In this document: in pieces, positions 17,747 through 28,000 of the stretch | How the letters are laid out: each line of letters opens with the position of its first letter | Numbering within the stretch: the first letter of the stretch is position 1 | Origin: Gimesia sp. | GTDB lineage: Bacteria; Planctomycetota; Planctomycetia; Planctomycetales; Planctomycetaceae | Direction of reading: 5' to 3' | NCBI GenBank assembly: GCA_002706765.1 | Contig: PAJV01000036.1 | Span: 1 to 35,816 of the forward strand | Length of the DNA: 35,816 bases | Made by a program: the position numbers and the translations under genes | Notes under the pieces: generated by a model | Database searches by the model: none | Seen by the model: the letters and a program-made list of their open reading frames with translations, nothing else | What the model was told of the DNA's origin: nothing

Positions 17747-17795
17747 ATTCCTGTTCGAATCTTAATTCAAGAAGCGAACAGGAATTCCTGTTTTT
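17747..17795 (+). promoter_or_regulatory. Alternative hairpins between argD and argF (attenuator-like)
   Basis: Arm 1 (ATTCCTGTTCG, 17747-17757) pairs perfectly over 11 bases with arm 2 (CGAACAGGAAT, 17775-17785), with a small TCTT/AAGA stem inside. Arm 2 can instead pair with arm 3: AACAGG (17777-17782) and CCTGTT (17787-17792) with an AATT loop, followed by Ts to 17795, which is terminator-like. The two structures exclude each other, as in attenuators. The first is longer, so read-through would be the default unless something blocks arm 1. The site could instead be a DNA operator. Confidence 0.4.
17756..17769. promoter_or_regulatory. ARG-box-like site before argF
   Basis: The core GAAT-CTTA-ATTC followed by A fits the ArgR operator pattern TnAATwwwwATTnA except for C at the first T and one C in the central w positions. 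It lies in the argD-argF gap beside a possible weak promoter (TTGACC at 17733-17738, then TCGAAT at 17755-17760). Whether the genome encodes ArgR is not known from this window. Confidence 0.4.
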
Positions 17796-17820
17796 AACCA
17801 GTCATTGATTGAGAAATCCA

Positions 17821-18738
17821 ATGAGACATTTAGTTACTTTACACGACCTGGATTCGTCAGAGATACTCGAAATATTTGCCCTGGTGCAGGAGCTCAAAGA
17901 TAAAAGAGCCCGTGGCGAACGCCCCCAGTTACTGCAGGGCAGAACCATGACGCAGGTCTTCGAGAAACCTTCACTGCGGACGCGACTCAGTTTTGAATCC
18001 GCAATGTGGGAACTGGGGGGCGGCGCGAGTTTCTTTTCGTGTAAGGAAGCCGGTCTGGATGGTCGCGAGTCCGTCGAAGATGTCGCGCGGGTCATCGGAC
18101 GCTATTCCGATGTCATCACGCTGCGAACATTCTCGCATGAACTGATTGAACTGTTCGCCGCCAACTCACAGGCGTCTGTCATCAATGCACTTTCCGATTT
18201 AAGCCATCCCTGCCAGGCGCTGACCGACCTGTTTACGATACAGGAAATAGCCGGCGATCTCTCACAGCAGAAACTTGTGTATGTGGGTGATGGAAATAAT
18301 GTCGCCTATTCGCTGGCAAACTGTTGTGCAAAACTGAATGTTCCGTTTGTCATTTCGTCTCCTCCAGGATTTGAACTCTGCTCAAAACTGGTCAATACCT
18401 TGAAGAAAAACTTCCCCCAGGTTCAACTTGAACTGGAAGCGGATCCTCACAAAGCGGTCGCTGACGCGACTGTGATCTACACCGATGTCTGGGCCAGCAT
18501 GGGACAGGAAGCGGAGACCGAAAAGCGCAAACAGATCTTCGCCGATTACCAGATCAACGACAGCCTGCTGTCAGCAGCCGCGAAGAACTGTCGCTTCATG
18601 CACTGTCTGCCCGCCAAGCGGGGGCTTGAAGTCACCGATGGCGTCCTCGACAGTTCACACAGCATCGTTTTCGAACAGGCAGAAAACCGCAAGCACCTGG
18701 CCAAAGGACTGCTTGTCTGGTTAATGCAGCAGTCGTAA
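17821..18738 (+). CDS. argF: Ornithine carbamoyltransferase
   Basis: ArgF joins carbamoyl phosphate to ornithine to make citrulline in arginine synthesis. The 305-residue protein from the ATG at 17821 has the carbamoyl-phosphate loop SLRTR (51-55, in FEKPSLRTRLSFE), HPCQALTDL (129-137), the VYVGDGNNVAYSL segment that contacts ornithine, and HCLPAKRG near residue 262, with Cys-Leu-Pro typical of ornithine rather than aspartate carbamoyltransferases. A TTG at 17809 would add four residues and is less likely. It follows argD by 115 bases, with an attenuator-like or operator region in the gap, and is closed by a clear terminator at 18769. Confidence 0.95.
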   Translation: MRHLVTLHDLDSSEILEIFALVQELKDKRARGERPQLLQGRTMTQVFEKPSLRTRLSFESAMWELGGGASFFSCKEAGLDGRESVEDVARVIGRYSDVITLRTFSHELIELFAANSQASVINALSDLSHPCQALTDLFTIQEIAGDLSQQKLVYVGDGNNVAYSLANCCAKLNVPFVISSPPGFELCSKLVNTLKKNFPQVQLELEADPHKAVADATVIYTDVWASMGQEAETEKRKQIFADYQINDSLLSAAAKNCRFMHCLPAKRGLEVTDGVLDSSHSIVFEQAENRKHLAKGLLVWLMQQS

Positions 18739-18768
18739 ACAGACAGCACCGCTGATCATCTCTCACCG

Positions 18769-18795
18769 CCCCGGCACCATTCGTCGGGGTTTTTT
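18769..18795 (+). terminator. Intrinsic terminator after argF
   Basis: CCCCGGC (18769-18775) pairs with GTCGGGG (18783-18789), including one G-U pair, around the loop ACCATTC. Six Ts follow at 18790-18795. It lies 31 bases past the argF stop. Confidence 0.88.
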
Positions 18796-19346
18796 ATGGT
18801 ACCTGATCAAATTCGACTTGACCCCGTCACGCCAATCTCGAAACTCCCTGCTTATGCGTCGCGCGCGTTGCCCGCTTTTCTCGTGCGCTGAATTAATGGC
18901 TGCCTGTGAATACGCTCACTATTAATTCCCCTTGTGAGACGCACATTTGAAAAAAAATCGCGAAATGATTTCAACATGAGCACCTGCTTTCCTGTCAAAA
19001 AGTACCTTAAAAACGCCAGACATACGACATTAACACACCTTACCTCCACTGTAATGGCCTCTGTTTCGCCAATACCGCGCCAGTGCCAGAAAATCCATCC
19101 AATCCAGCCAGCACGTCCCAGTCCTTGAAACATCAGCGCGTCTGAATCGCTCTACCTGCTGGACTGCGTCCCGTTTTGCTTTCGCATCTTCAGGACGGTA
19201 GCGACCAGGTAGGATCGATCGAGAGAGGCTATCATTCAATGTAATGCGCGCTGGAATACGCGACCGCAGTTTCACTCTGCGAGGTGCTATTATAAGGCAT
19301 CCGCTTCAATCTTCGGAGATAAACACCGGGCACTGCTTTGTGTTCT
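18796..19346. other. 551-bp stretch with no supported gene; possible remnant
   Basis: No recognisable gene. Two overlapping minus-strand frames (19030-19275 and 18852-19133) both read through a Trp-rich stretch in different phases (WLDWMDFLALARYW in one, GWIGWIFWHWRG in the other). This is compatible with a decayed and frameshifted gene or a non-coding element. A minus-strand TATAAT lies at 19294-19289 ahead of them. The stretch sits between the argF terminator and the convergent transporter gene. It could be a dispersed repeat or a small RNA locus, but I cannot show either. Confidence 0.35.
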
Positions 19347-20825
19347 CTACTTGCTGAACACGTCTTTCACAACGTCGGCATAAAAGACCGAGAACATCAG
19401 CCAGGCCATCAGCAGTGTGAGCAGCAGGTTCAGCGACTGTCCGCAGACATACAGGATCAGCGGCTTGCCCCCTTTGAGGAATTTTGCCAGCTCGCGGAAA
19501 TTGGTTTCCAGTCCGATGCTCACAAACGCCAGGCAGAAGAACCAGCCCCGGAAGACTTTGGAAGATTCTTTCACCATCGTCGGCACAATCAGGTCGCCCC
19601 CCGGCAGCATCGTATACAGCAGCGAAAATACGGCCGAAGCGATAATGAAGCCCAGCACGAATTTGGGGAAACGATACCAGATCTCCCACGCATCGGGCTT
19701 GATCTGGGAATTCTCTTTTTTACTTTCGACGCAGGTGACCCAGTACACGGCGACACCAAAAGCAGTCACGCCGATCAGAATATTCTGAATCATCTTGATC
19801 GTGACGGCCACCTGCTCTGCTTCGGGGCCCAGCATGGCTCCTGCTGCCGCAACAGCACCTGTGGCATCAATGGTGCCTCCCATCCAGGCACCGCCCAGAA
19901 TGGGGTCCAGCCCCAGTAACCGGATGACCTGGGGAAGTACCATCATCATGATCACTGTGAAAGTCAGTGACAGGCCAATCGCAAACGACAGCTCTTCTTT
20001 TTTTGCTTTACACGACGCGGCCGTCGCAATGGCCGCAGAGACCCCGCAGACAGACATATCCGCCGAGATCACCATGTTCAATGATCGCGATTCCATCTTC
20101 AACACTTTCTGGCCGAACACATACGTGCTGATCAGAACTACGGGCGTCACAACCCAGGCAACATAAATTCCCGGCAGACCCAGAACCAGCAGGCGGCTGA
20201 ATAATACACTGGCTCCCATCACGACCAGCCCGGTTTTAACATATAGCTCGGTTTTCAGCGCCGGCTTCATCCAGCCGGGCGTCCCAATCGTATTACTGAT
20301 GATCAAACCCAGCATTAATGCCCACAGTGCATATTCCAGGTTATACTGCTTCACCACAACCTGGCTCGTCAGGATGTAGGCCAGGGCAGCCAGGATAAAA
20401 ACACCGATAAAACCGATGGCAAATTTAGACACAGCCTGTCCCATGGATTTGACTGCCAGCGAAAAGCCAAGCAGGCTGATCAGAAACACCATGCCTAACG
20501 GCAGAATCAGGTTGCTTTTCTCAGGCGGAAACAGCGCGTCCAGCGGGTTCTGCGTCCACGAACCCGGTTTGCCCAGCCACGCTTTCAGCGGACTGTGCAC
20601 GCTGACTTTTTCTCCCGTCGTTTCCGCAGCCTTGAGTTGCTCTGAGAAGTCTGCGGGCAGCGTAAGGTAAACTGACAGAAAACAGATCAGCAGCAGTCCC
20701 CCGCCGATCCAGATGGCCCACCAGTCTTCCGCGGTCTTCATCTCCGACCAAGTGGACCTGCGAGGGGTCGCGACAACGATTTCGTCACTCTGTTCCGGAT
20801 CGGGGGTAGCCGCGTCGTCTTGCAT
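19347..20825 (-). CDS. YeiH/UPF0324-type putative sulfate exporter family transporter
   Basis: This integral membrane protein of 492 residues (ATG at 20825, GAGA eight bases upstream; a TTG at 20837 would add four) has about ten to eleven hydrophobic segments. It carries stretches typical of the YeiH family: [25 protein letters not shown], then [23 protein letters not shown], then the C-terminal [32 protein letters not shown]. The usual family members have around 350 residues. This one has an extended N-terminus with a first membrane helix ([19 protein letters not shown]) and a loop before the core. The family is called sulfate exporter on thin evidence and the substrate is uncertain. It lies downstream of dsbD, but a terminator stands between them, so it is probably transcribed separately. 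Confidence 0.8.
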   Translation of the reverse strand: MQDDAATPDPEQSDEIVVATPRRSTWSEMKTAEDWWAIWIGGGLLLICFLSVYLTLPADFSEQLKAAETTGEKVSVHSPLKAWLGKPGSWTQNPLDALFPPEKSNLILPLGMVFLISLLGFSLAVKSMGQAVSKFAIGFIGVFILAALAYILTSQVVVKQYNLEYALWALMLGLIISNTIGTPGWMKPALKTELYVKTGLVVMGASVLFSRLLVLGLPGIYVAWVVTPVVLISTYVFGQKVLKMESRSLNMVISADMSVCGVSAAIATAASCKAKKEELSFAIGLSLTFTVIMMMVLPQVIRLLGLDPILGGAWMGGTIDATGAVAAAGAMLGPEAEQVAVTIKMIQNILIGVTAFGVAVYWVTCVESKKENSQIKPDAWEIWYRFPKFVLGFIIASAVFSLLYTMLPGGDLIVPTMVKESSKVFRGWFFCLAFVSIGLETNFRELAKFLKGGKPLILYVCGQSLNLLLTLLMAWLMFSVFYADVVKDVFSK

Positions 20826-20901
20826 GATTTTTCTCAAGGCCGGTTAGGATAGTGCCAGATCATTCAGGCAGGGGCAGGTTGAATTAAGAAACATACCATA
20901 C

Positions 20902-20932
20902 AAAAAAAAGCGGCACTCGAAAAGAGTGCCGC
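20902..20932 (-). terminator. Intrinsic terminator after dsbD-like gene
   Basis: A perfect 9-bp stem (GCGGCACTC with GAGTGCCGC) with loop GAAAA on the plus strand is followed on the minus strand by eight Ts (20909-20902). It ends the dsbD-like transcript 31 bases past its stop and separates it from the transporter gene. Confidence 0.92.
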
Positions 20933-20962
20933 CCTGGAGAGACTCACTTATTTGAATCCGGC

Positions 20963-23299
20963 TTATTGTGCCGCCGTGGAAACCATTTCCCGCTTTGCTG
21001 ATTTCTTGGCAGGCGGTACAGCGATGGCTTCCTGAAGCGCATTCAGCAGCGTTGACTTGGTATACAGGTCACGAATGATGATCGGCTCGTTAGGACGGTT
21101 GGCCGGGAAGATAACCGTCAACGGAATACTGACGCTCTGGAATTTATCCAGCCACTCTTTAATGGTGGGTGAATAGTCGGTGTAGTCAGCATACATGGGG
21201 ACGACGTTATGTTTTTTGATCAGCTCCAGTGTTTCCGGAGTATTCAACGCAAATTTTTCATTCGTTTTGCAGGTCAGGCACCATTCTGCTGAAAAATCAA
21301 TCAGGATGGTTTTGTTTTCTGTTCTCAGTTTTTGCAGCTCTGCCACGTTGAAGGGGACCCAGGGAAGATCGTTGGTTGATTTCTGACTCATATTATAGCC
21401 AAACAGTCCGATACCCGCGGTCAGTAGTAATGCTGCCGTGCGTACGATCATTTTTTTCTGAAATGAAGAATTATGAGAGTAGAGACTGCCAATCATCCAC
21501 AAGCCGGTCGTGATACCCAGCAGCATAATCAGCACGGGGATCGTCAGAGATTCATCCAGAAACGAAATGATGAAGATCACCGCACCCATCAACACGATTC
21601 CCGAAAATTCCTTGAACCGCACCATCCACATTCCCGGTTTGGGAAGATAGTTGATCGCTTTGGGGAATACACTGAAGATAATATAAGGTGAGGCCATACC
21701 CAGTCCCATCACCGACCAGACCAGGTAGGTAATTGCAGGCGTCTGCATCACAGACCATGCCAGTACCGGCCCGAGAAACGGTCCACTGCAGGGCGTCGCC
21801 AGCAGCGTCGCCAGGATCCCTGTTAAATAGGCACCCGGCAGTCCTTCCTTCTGTTGACCACTGGCGGCGGAACCCACCATCCCGGGAACAGGAATCTCGA
21901 ACACGCCCAGCATACTCAACCCCATCGCATACACGATGCAGGCCATGATGATATTGAATTTGGTACTCTGGAACAGTCCCCCCCATCCCAGTCCTGCGAA
22001 CACGGCCAGCGACGCGAGGCCTAAAAAGACTGTGAGGACTCCCAGGGAATAAAAGATGTTCAAGGCAAAAATCCGTGTGCGGCTTTCTCCCGCCTGTTGC
22101 ACAAAGCTCATGACTTTAATGGCCACCACGGGCAGCACGCAGGGCATTACGTTCAGAATCAATCCCCCCAGGAAGGCAAAAAACAGGTAGGAAGCAAGCG
22201 ACTGATTCTCACCTTCTGAAGCGATAATCAGGGCGTCGTCACTGTCGGGCTCTTTGAGTTCTTCGAGTGAAGACATCGCCACCGGCTGGGCGTTGGTCAG
22301 GCTGCCCAGCTGAAATTCCACAGGCAGCGGCGGACGGCAACTGCCTTCGTTGCAGATCTGGTATTTGAGTTTCCCTTCGACGCCAATCGCCTTCGCATCA
22401 GGCAGACGTTCAAACTCACGTGTCCAGACCACTTCGTCGTAGTGAGTTCGCTGGTTGTATTCACCGTGAGTTTCCTGCTCCGGTTCCGGACTGACTGAGA
22501 ACTGCCGGGAGACGGGTTTCAAACCTTCCAGCTTGAACAGTTCGATATGGGTCGGGAGTCCCGCCTGTGTCTTGTCCTGATCGAGGGCAAAGGTATGGAA
22601 GCCTTCCTCCAGCTTCATGGTGATCTTTAACTGTACCAGTTTTTCCGGGTTCGATTTGGCAGGTGTCAGGGCAAAACTCAGTTCAACCGGATCAGGCTGC
22701 GAACGCCGTTCGGGAACTTTGGTAATAGACAGCGGCGCGGTTTCCTGTTTACCAGTCAGCATGGCGCTGAAGGGGTGCTGTAACGCCACACAGCGATCTG
22801 CATTACAAACCTGGTAGTCCATCTGTCCGTTGATAATCACCTGGGACGGATTGGTCACATCCTGGTTCACTTTGTAGCGACGGCTCCAGATGACATGTTT
22901 CTCAAATTTTTCGACTTCTTTCATGAACAGCGGTTCGAACACGGTTTTGGGGGGATGATCCGCGTTGAAATGCTGGTCGATGGCCGTCAGACCTTTGGCA
23001 TCGTCAATTTTAAACTTTGTCGCACCGCCGAAGGTGGGATTGGTAGAATAGGTATATGCCCCTTCTGGCAGAATCACGGCGATCGACAGGGTGACCGTTT
23101 CACCCGCTTTCGCATCCTGAGGCAGCAGACTGACATTAATCTCTGTGTTGACTCCCGCATCAGTTGCGGCAGCTTTCTTCTGATCAAAAAAATCGGTCAG
23201 ACTGTTCTTTTGTGCCTGCGAAGCAAGAGGGATGCAAAACAGGGCGGCAAAAACAGTGAGGAGAGAAACAGAGGCGATAAAGCGGCGAGGAGTTTTCAA
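20963..23299 (-). CDS. DsbD-like thiol:disulfide interchange protein with duplicated N-terminal domain
   Basis: DsbD carries electrons from cytosolic thioredoxin across the membrane to periplasmic partners, for disulfide repair and cytochrome c maturation. This 778-residue protein has a signal peptide (1-29). Two N-terminal domains follow, each with a CX4C pair: Cys165/Cys170 (YQVCNADRC) and Cys316/Cys321 (YQICNEGSC). Next is a membrane core of about eight helices (370-640) with the paired cysteines Cys387 (NVMPCVLP) and Cys504 (ATPCSGPF). The C-terminal thioredoxin domain has CLTC at 674-677 (DFSAEWCLTCKTNE). Classic DsbD has one N-terminal domain, so the duplication is notable. A plus-strand ATTATA at 23361-23366 gives a minus-strand TATAAT about 60 bases upstream, with no good -35. 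A heme protein is encoded divergently 298 bases away, which fits a redox context. Confidence 0.9.
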   Translation of the reverse strand: MKTPRRFIASVSLLTVFAALFCIPLASQAQKNSLTDFFDQKKAAATDAGVNTEINVSLLPQDAKAGETVTLSIAVILPEGAYTYSTNPTFGGATKFKIDDAKGLTAIDQHFNADHPPKTVFEPLFMKEVEKFEKHVIWSRRYKVNQDVTNPSQVIINGQMDYQVCNADRCVALQHPFSAMLTGKQETAPLSITKVPERRSQPDPVELSFALTPAKSNPEKLVQLKITMKLEEGFHTFALDQDKTQAGLPTHIELFKLEGLKPVSRQFSVSPEPEQETHGEYNQRTHYDEVVWTREFERLPDAKAIGVEGKLKYQICNEGSCRPPLPVEFQLGSLTNAQPVAMSSLEELKEPDSDDALIIASEGENQSLASYLFFAFLGGLILNVMPCVLPVVAIKVMSFVQQAGESRTRIFALNIFYSLGVLTVFLGLASLAVFAGLGWGGLFQSTKFNIIMACIVYAMGLSMLGVFEIPVPGMVGSAASGQQKEGLPGAYLTGILATLLATPCSGPFLGPVLAWSVMQTPAITYLVWSVMGLGMASPYIIFSVFPKAINYLPKPGMWMVRFKEFSGIVLMGAVIFIISFLDESLTIPVLIMLLGITTGLWMIGSLYSHNSSFQKKMIVRTAALLLTAGIGLFGYNMSQKSTNDLPWVPFNVAELQKLRTENKTILIDFSAEWCLTCKTNEKFALNTPETLELIKKHNVVPMYADYTDYSPTIKEWLDKFQSVSIPLTVIFPANRPNEPIIIRDLYTKSTLLNALQEAIAVPPAKKSAKREMVSTAAQ

Positions 23300-23597
23300 A
23301 ATGAAACCCTTCCAGAAAACTCAGATTTAAGACTAACGGGCCCGTGAGCCAACATGCTAAATTATATCGGGTACAGGACTGTTTCCTTCTGTGAAGTAAG
23401 TCACAAATCCTGACAGATTCATAGGGATTTCAGATATAAGAGTCAACCCGGCACCGATTTGCATCGGAATGACTCCCGCTGATTTCGATTTATTGATCCT
23501 GCTAAGCCGTTTACTGCGAACAGATTCGGATTTTTACAGGTCAGCTTTGCCTATTTTAAACCATCAAAGATATTTGATCAATTGTAGATTCTCAGAC

Positions 23598-24893
23598 ATG
23601 ACAAATCAGGTAACGATATTGGGGCTGTGGCTGTTGCTTTTTCCCTCACTGGTAAAGGCAGAAGAGCCACTGGTGGCCCCCAAACCAACTGAACCCGTGA
23701 AGGAGATTGATTTTAGGGACCCGATTCCCTTTGGTCTGCCTCCCGTCGAATACGGACTCGGCCAGCATACCGATGCCGCCTCGCAACTGGAGCAGGCGCT
23801 GTCCGCCCGGACACTGAAACTGAACTACGACTCGCAGTGGGGATATCTGCGCGAAGTCCTGAAAGCATTGCAGATTCCCGAATCTTCGCAGCTGATGGTT
23901 TTTTCCAAGACAGCACTCAACCCACGGCTCATTAAACCGGAAAATCCCCGCGTTATCTATTTTAATGACGATGTTTATATTGGCTGGGTTCCCGGGGCAG
24001 AGAAGATGGAATTTGCTGCGGTCGACCCGTTGAAGGGCACCATTTTTTATGAACTCGCCGTCAAGGCAGCGAACGAACCGCGGCTGGTTCGTTCCGAACG
24101 CTGCCTGGCCTGTCATGGCGGCGATTCGAGTCTGCGGATTCCCGGTTTACTCGTTCGCTCGTTTCTAACCGATCAGCATGGCCGACCGATTTCCGGCTAC
24201 TCCCAGATCTCGCATGACAAACCGCTGGAGAAACGCTGGGGGGGCTGGTACGTCACAGGCACGCATGCTGATATGACCCATCTCGGCAATCTGTTTAATC
24301 GGGATGTCATCGAAGCAGCAAAGACCAATCCCGCGCTCCGCGCGAATCTTAAACAGGTCGATCAGTTTGTTGATACGGCGAAATACCTGCATCCACATTC
24401 GGATCTGGTGGCTCACCTCATCCTCGATCATCAGGTTCACGCACACAATCTGATCACCCGTGCCAGTATGGAACAGCAACTGGGGCTCCGGTCGGATGTA
24501 GAACAGCAGCTGGTTCGCTATCTGCTGTTTCTCGATGAAGCAGCACTCGCAGGGCCTTTACAGGGCACCACCGACTATCAGACCTGGTTTGAGCAATCGG
24601 GCAAACGTGATGCCAGCGGACGGTCGCTGAAAGACTTCGACCTGCAGACAAAACTGTTTCGCTATCGGCTGAGTTATCTGATTTACACAGACAGTTTCCG
24701 CAAGATGCCCTCGGCCGCCAGGAACAGGATTTTACAGAATATCCATACGTTCCTGGCCGCATCTGCTGCGGAACTGGAACAGTCCTGGGACGTTGATCCC
24801 GCCGCATTTCCTGTACAGGAACGACAGGCGATTCTGCAAATCGTGGCAGAGACGCTGGACAATCTGCCTGAATTCTGGCGAGTTAGTAAATAA
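23598..24893 (+). CDS. Exported single-heme c-type cytochrome-like protein
   Basis: From the ATG at 23598 this protein has 431 residues and starts with a signal peptide (MTNQVTILGLWLLLFPSLVKAEE). An upstream in-frame ATG at 23469 would bury that signal inside a longer N-terminus and is unlikely. A single heme-attachment motif CLACH lies at 169-173, in RSERCLACHGGDSSLRIPG, followed by GLLVRSFLTDQHGRPISG, a pattern seen in DUF3365/Tll0287-like heme proteins. The C-terminal half is helical and rich in His (YLHPHSDLVAHLILDHQVHAHN), which could supply a heme or metal ligand. It is probably periplasmic and possibly a redox sensor or electron carrier. It lies upstream of the large PVC heme protein, 172 bases away, and divergent from dsbD. 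No ribosome-binding site is strong. Confidence 0.7.
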   Translation: MTNQVTILGLWLLLFPSLVKAEEPLVAPKPTEPVKEIDFRDPIPFGLPPVEYGLGQHTDAASQLEQALSARTLKLNYDSQWGYLREVLKALQIPESSQLMVFSKTALNPRLIKPENPRVIYFNDDVYIGWVPGAEKMEFAAVDPLKGTIFYELAVKAANEPRLVRSERCLACHGGDSSLRIPGLLVRSFLTDQHGRPISGYSQISHDKPLEKRWGGWYVTGTHADMTHLGNLFNRDVIEAAKTNPALRANLKQVDQFVDTAKYLHPHSDLVAHLILDHQVHAHNLITRASMEQQLGLRSDVEQQLVRYLLFLDEAALAGPLQGTTDYQTWFEQSGKRDASGRSLKDFDLQTKLFRYRLSYLIYTDSFRKMPSAARNRILQNIHTFLAASAAELEQSWDVDPAAFPVQERQAILQIVAETLDNLPEFWRVSK

Positions 24894-25065
24894 CGGTAAA
24901 TAAGCTCCCGTTCTACTTTTGCCGATCTGAAACAGCGGGATTGCCTTGACCTGCACTCAGGCACTATGATGGCTGTCAGGTTCCTTCCATCAACCTGACC
25001 TGTTATTAACTCGCCTTGAAATCCATCGACGGCAGATTTTTATTATTTAACTTATCTGAGGTCTC

Positions 25066-28000
25066 ATGCCTTTTTCTGACTCGTGTATTACAGGCCAGCG
25101 CCTGATTCTGTTACTGGTCTGTCTGACGGGACCGGTATTCGCCCCTCTGAATACCACTTCGGCAGCCGAAGCGTTCTCGGGATTGAAAGTTCCCGAAGGC
25201 TTTCGCGCCACCCTCTATGCCGACGATGACCTGGCCCACGACATCTATTCCATGACGATCGACTCGCAGGGGCGCGTGGTCGTTTCCGGACCGGGTTATG
25301 TCCGCATTCTGATTGATGCCGACGGGGATGGCGTCGCCGAATCATTCCAGCAGTACGCAGATGGTCCGGCTACCGGGGCCCAGGGCATGTATTTTCTCGG
25401 CAGAGATCTGCTCTGCACCGGGGATGCGGGACTGATTCGCTATCGAGATGAAAACGCCGACGATCGTGCTGACGGCAAACCGGATGTGTTTTTGAGAACC
25501 CGGACCGGTGGCGAACATAATACACACTCGATCCAGCGTGGCCCGGATGGATACTGGTATCTGCTCCTGGGGAATACCGCAGGCATCAATGAAAAATATA
25601 TCACTGGCAGAACGTCACCCGTGAAGAAACCTTATGCGGGAACACTCATGCGGCTCAGCCCCGATCTGACACAGGGGGAAGTAATCGCAGATGGATTTCG
25701 CAATGCGTATGATTTCGCCTTCAATCCCAATGGCGATGTCTTCACTTACGACAGTGATGGCGAACGCGATATTTCGCTCCCCTGGTACCGGCCGACGCGT
25801 GTGTTTCATGTGCTGCCCGGTTCGAATGCAGGCTGGCGGAGTCGCAGCTGGAAACGTCCCGACTCGTTTCTGGACATGCCACCGGCGATCGCTGCCTTTC
25901 ACAGAGGCTCACCGACCGGCGTCAGCTGCTATCAGCAGCGTCAGTTCCCGCAGGAATATCAGGGGGCACTGTTCGTCGCCGACTGGACTTTCGGCCGCGT
26001 CCATGCGATCCCCATGCGATACTATCAAGGCAGCTATGCCAGCGATCCCATTGATTTTATCACGGGAGTCGGGCAGTTCGGCTTTGCACCGACCGACCTT
26101 GCGGTGGGCCCCGATGGTTGCCTGTATGTCAGCGTGGGGGGACGCGGTACCCGCGGCTCTGTATTCAAAATCGAATACATCGGGCCGATCGAAGCGCAGA
26201 AACCGGATCTGACTTCAGCAGAAGTTGCCGAAAACACGATTCAGGAAACAGAGACGTTACCCGCCCTGGATGCCTGTCTCTCGGCTCCGCAGCCCCTCAG
26301 CAGCTGGTCCCGAGAGAACTGGTTCCCGCTGGTGAAAACGATCAGGCCGGAAGCGTTTTCAGAAGCCGCTTTGAATCCGGGTCGTTCCGCTGCGCAACGT
26401 GTGCGGGCCATCGAAATCATTACCGAACTGCTGGGGGGAGTACCCGACTCACTGATTGAACCACTGCTGCAGGACAGGTCAGAACGGGTTCGCGCACGGC
26501 TGGCATGGTCTCTCGCCTATCCCGGTCCGTCTATGCAGAAAGCAAAATGGTTGAATCAACTGCTGCAGGATGATTCGCCACTCGTTGCCCGCTTTGCGCT
26601 GGAGACGCTGCTGCAACTGGGAGACCAGGTCAATCAGGGGGAATGTCTGACCGGCCTGCAGAAAACGCTGGACGCTACTGCCCGCTATGTCAGACAGTCG
26701 GCTGCCCGGGCAGCAGCCACATTGAACGCCGCGGATTTCAAAACACTTTCTGATCGTGTGGAAGCTTCCAATGGGGCGGCTCTGATCACGCTGGCGTATG
26801 CCAAAATTATTAAAGAGGGAGGCGTTGTGCCCCTCGCGGTTCGTACCGGGATCACTGTTTTTGAAGGTGACTACCAGACTGACCTGCGTCTGGATGCGCT
26901 GCGTCTGATTCAACTGGGGCTCGGTGATCTCGGGCCACCTACGAAAATGGCGGCGGTTTTCGACGGGTATGCGAACGGCGTTGATCTTGCAGAATATGAA
27001 CGTCAGCTCGATCCGATCCGCATCCGCCTGATGGACGCGTTTCCCAGCAGCCACGAAGTGCTCGATTATGAACTGGCGCGGACGCTGTCGATGCTGGCAC
27101 CTTACAATCCCCGTCTGCTGGATCGCATCCTGGAAAAAATCACCGATGACTCAGACCCGGTAAACGACATTCATTACCTGATCGTCGCGGCTCGTATTCC
27201 CAGTGACCGCAGTACTGCGCAATCGAAAAAAATCGCCAAAGCACTGGTCTCCATCGATGAGAAACTGCTTCGCCTTAAACTGCCGCAGGATACAAACTGG
27301 GATGATCGTTTTAAAGAACTGTATGCACAGCTGGTGAAAATTGACGCGGATCTTCCCCGCCAGATTGTCGAACAGCCCGGCTTTGGTCTACCCGGACACG
27401 TGCTGTTTCTGAGCCAGCTGCCGGGGCAGTTGCTGGGAACCGCGATTGCTGCGTTTGAACGGAAGATCGAGGCGGATCCCGATTTTCTGTGGACCAGCGA
27501 CGTGGTATTTCTGTTTGGCGAGTCAAAGAAACCCGCGCATCGGGAAATGATTCGTAATCTCTACGACAACTTCGCACTGCAGCCCGCGGTACTCGCGGTT
27601 CTGTCGTCCAGTCCTGAAGAACAGGATCGTGATAAATTTTTCGAAGGGCTGGACTCGTCACAGATTGAAGTTCTGGAAGCCTGTATTTCTGCTCTGGAAA
27701 AACTGACGCCGCCCACATCTCCGGACGAAACCATCAGGCTGTTTGCCACACTTCGTCGCATGGACAATGATAAACGGGAACAGAAGCTGCAGTCGCGGAT
27801 TGTCACGCTCCTGCAGAAATGGACCGGGCAACAGATTGGCGATCCCGCAGATATCGCCGACCCCACAAAGCAGCGCGCCCTGATTCAAGCCTGGTCGGAC
27901 TGGTTGTCCGGACAGTCTCCCGAAGTGTATGCCCGCATTTTTAAACTGGGGGGTGAGGAAACGGAAAAATTAAATGCGATGCTGGAAACGGTCGACTGGG

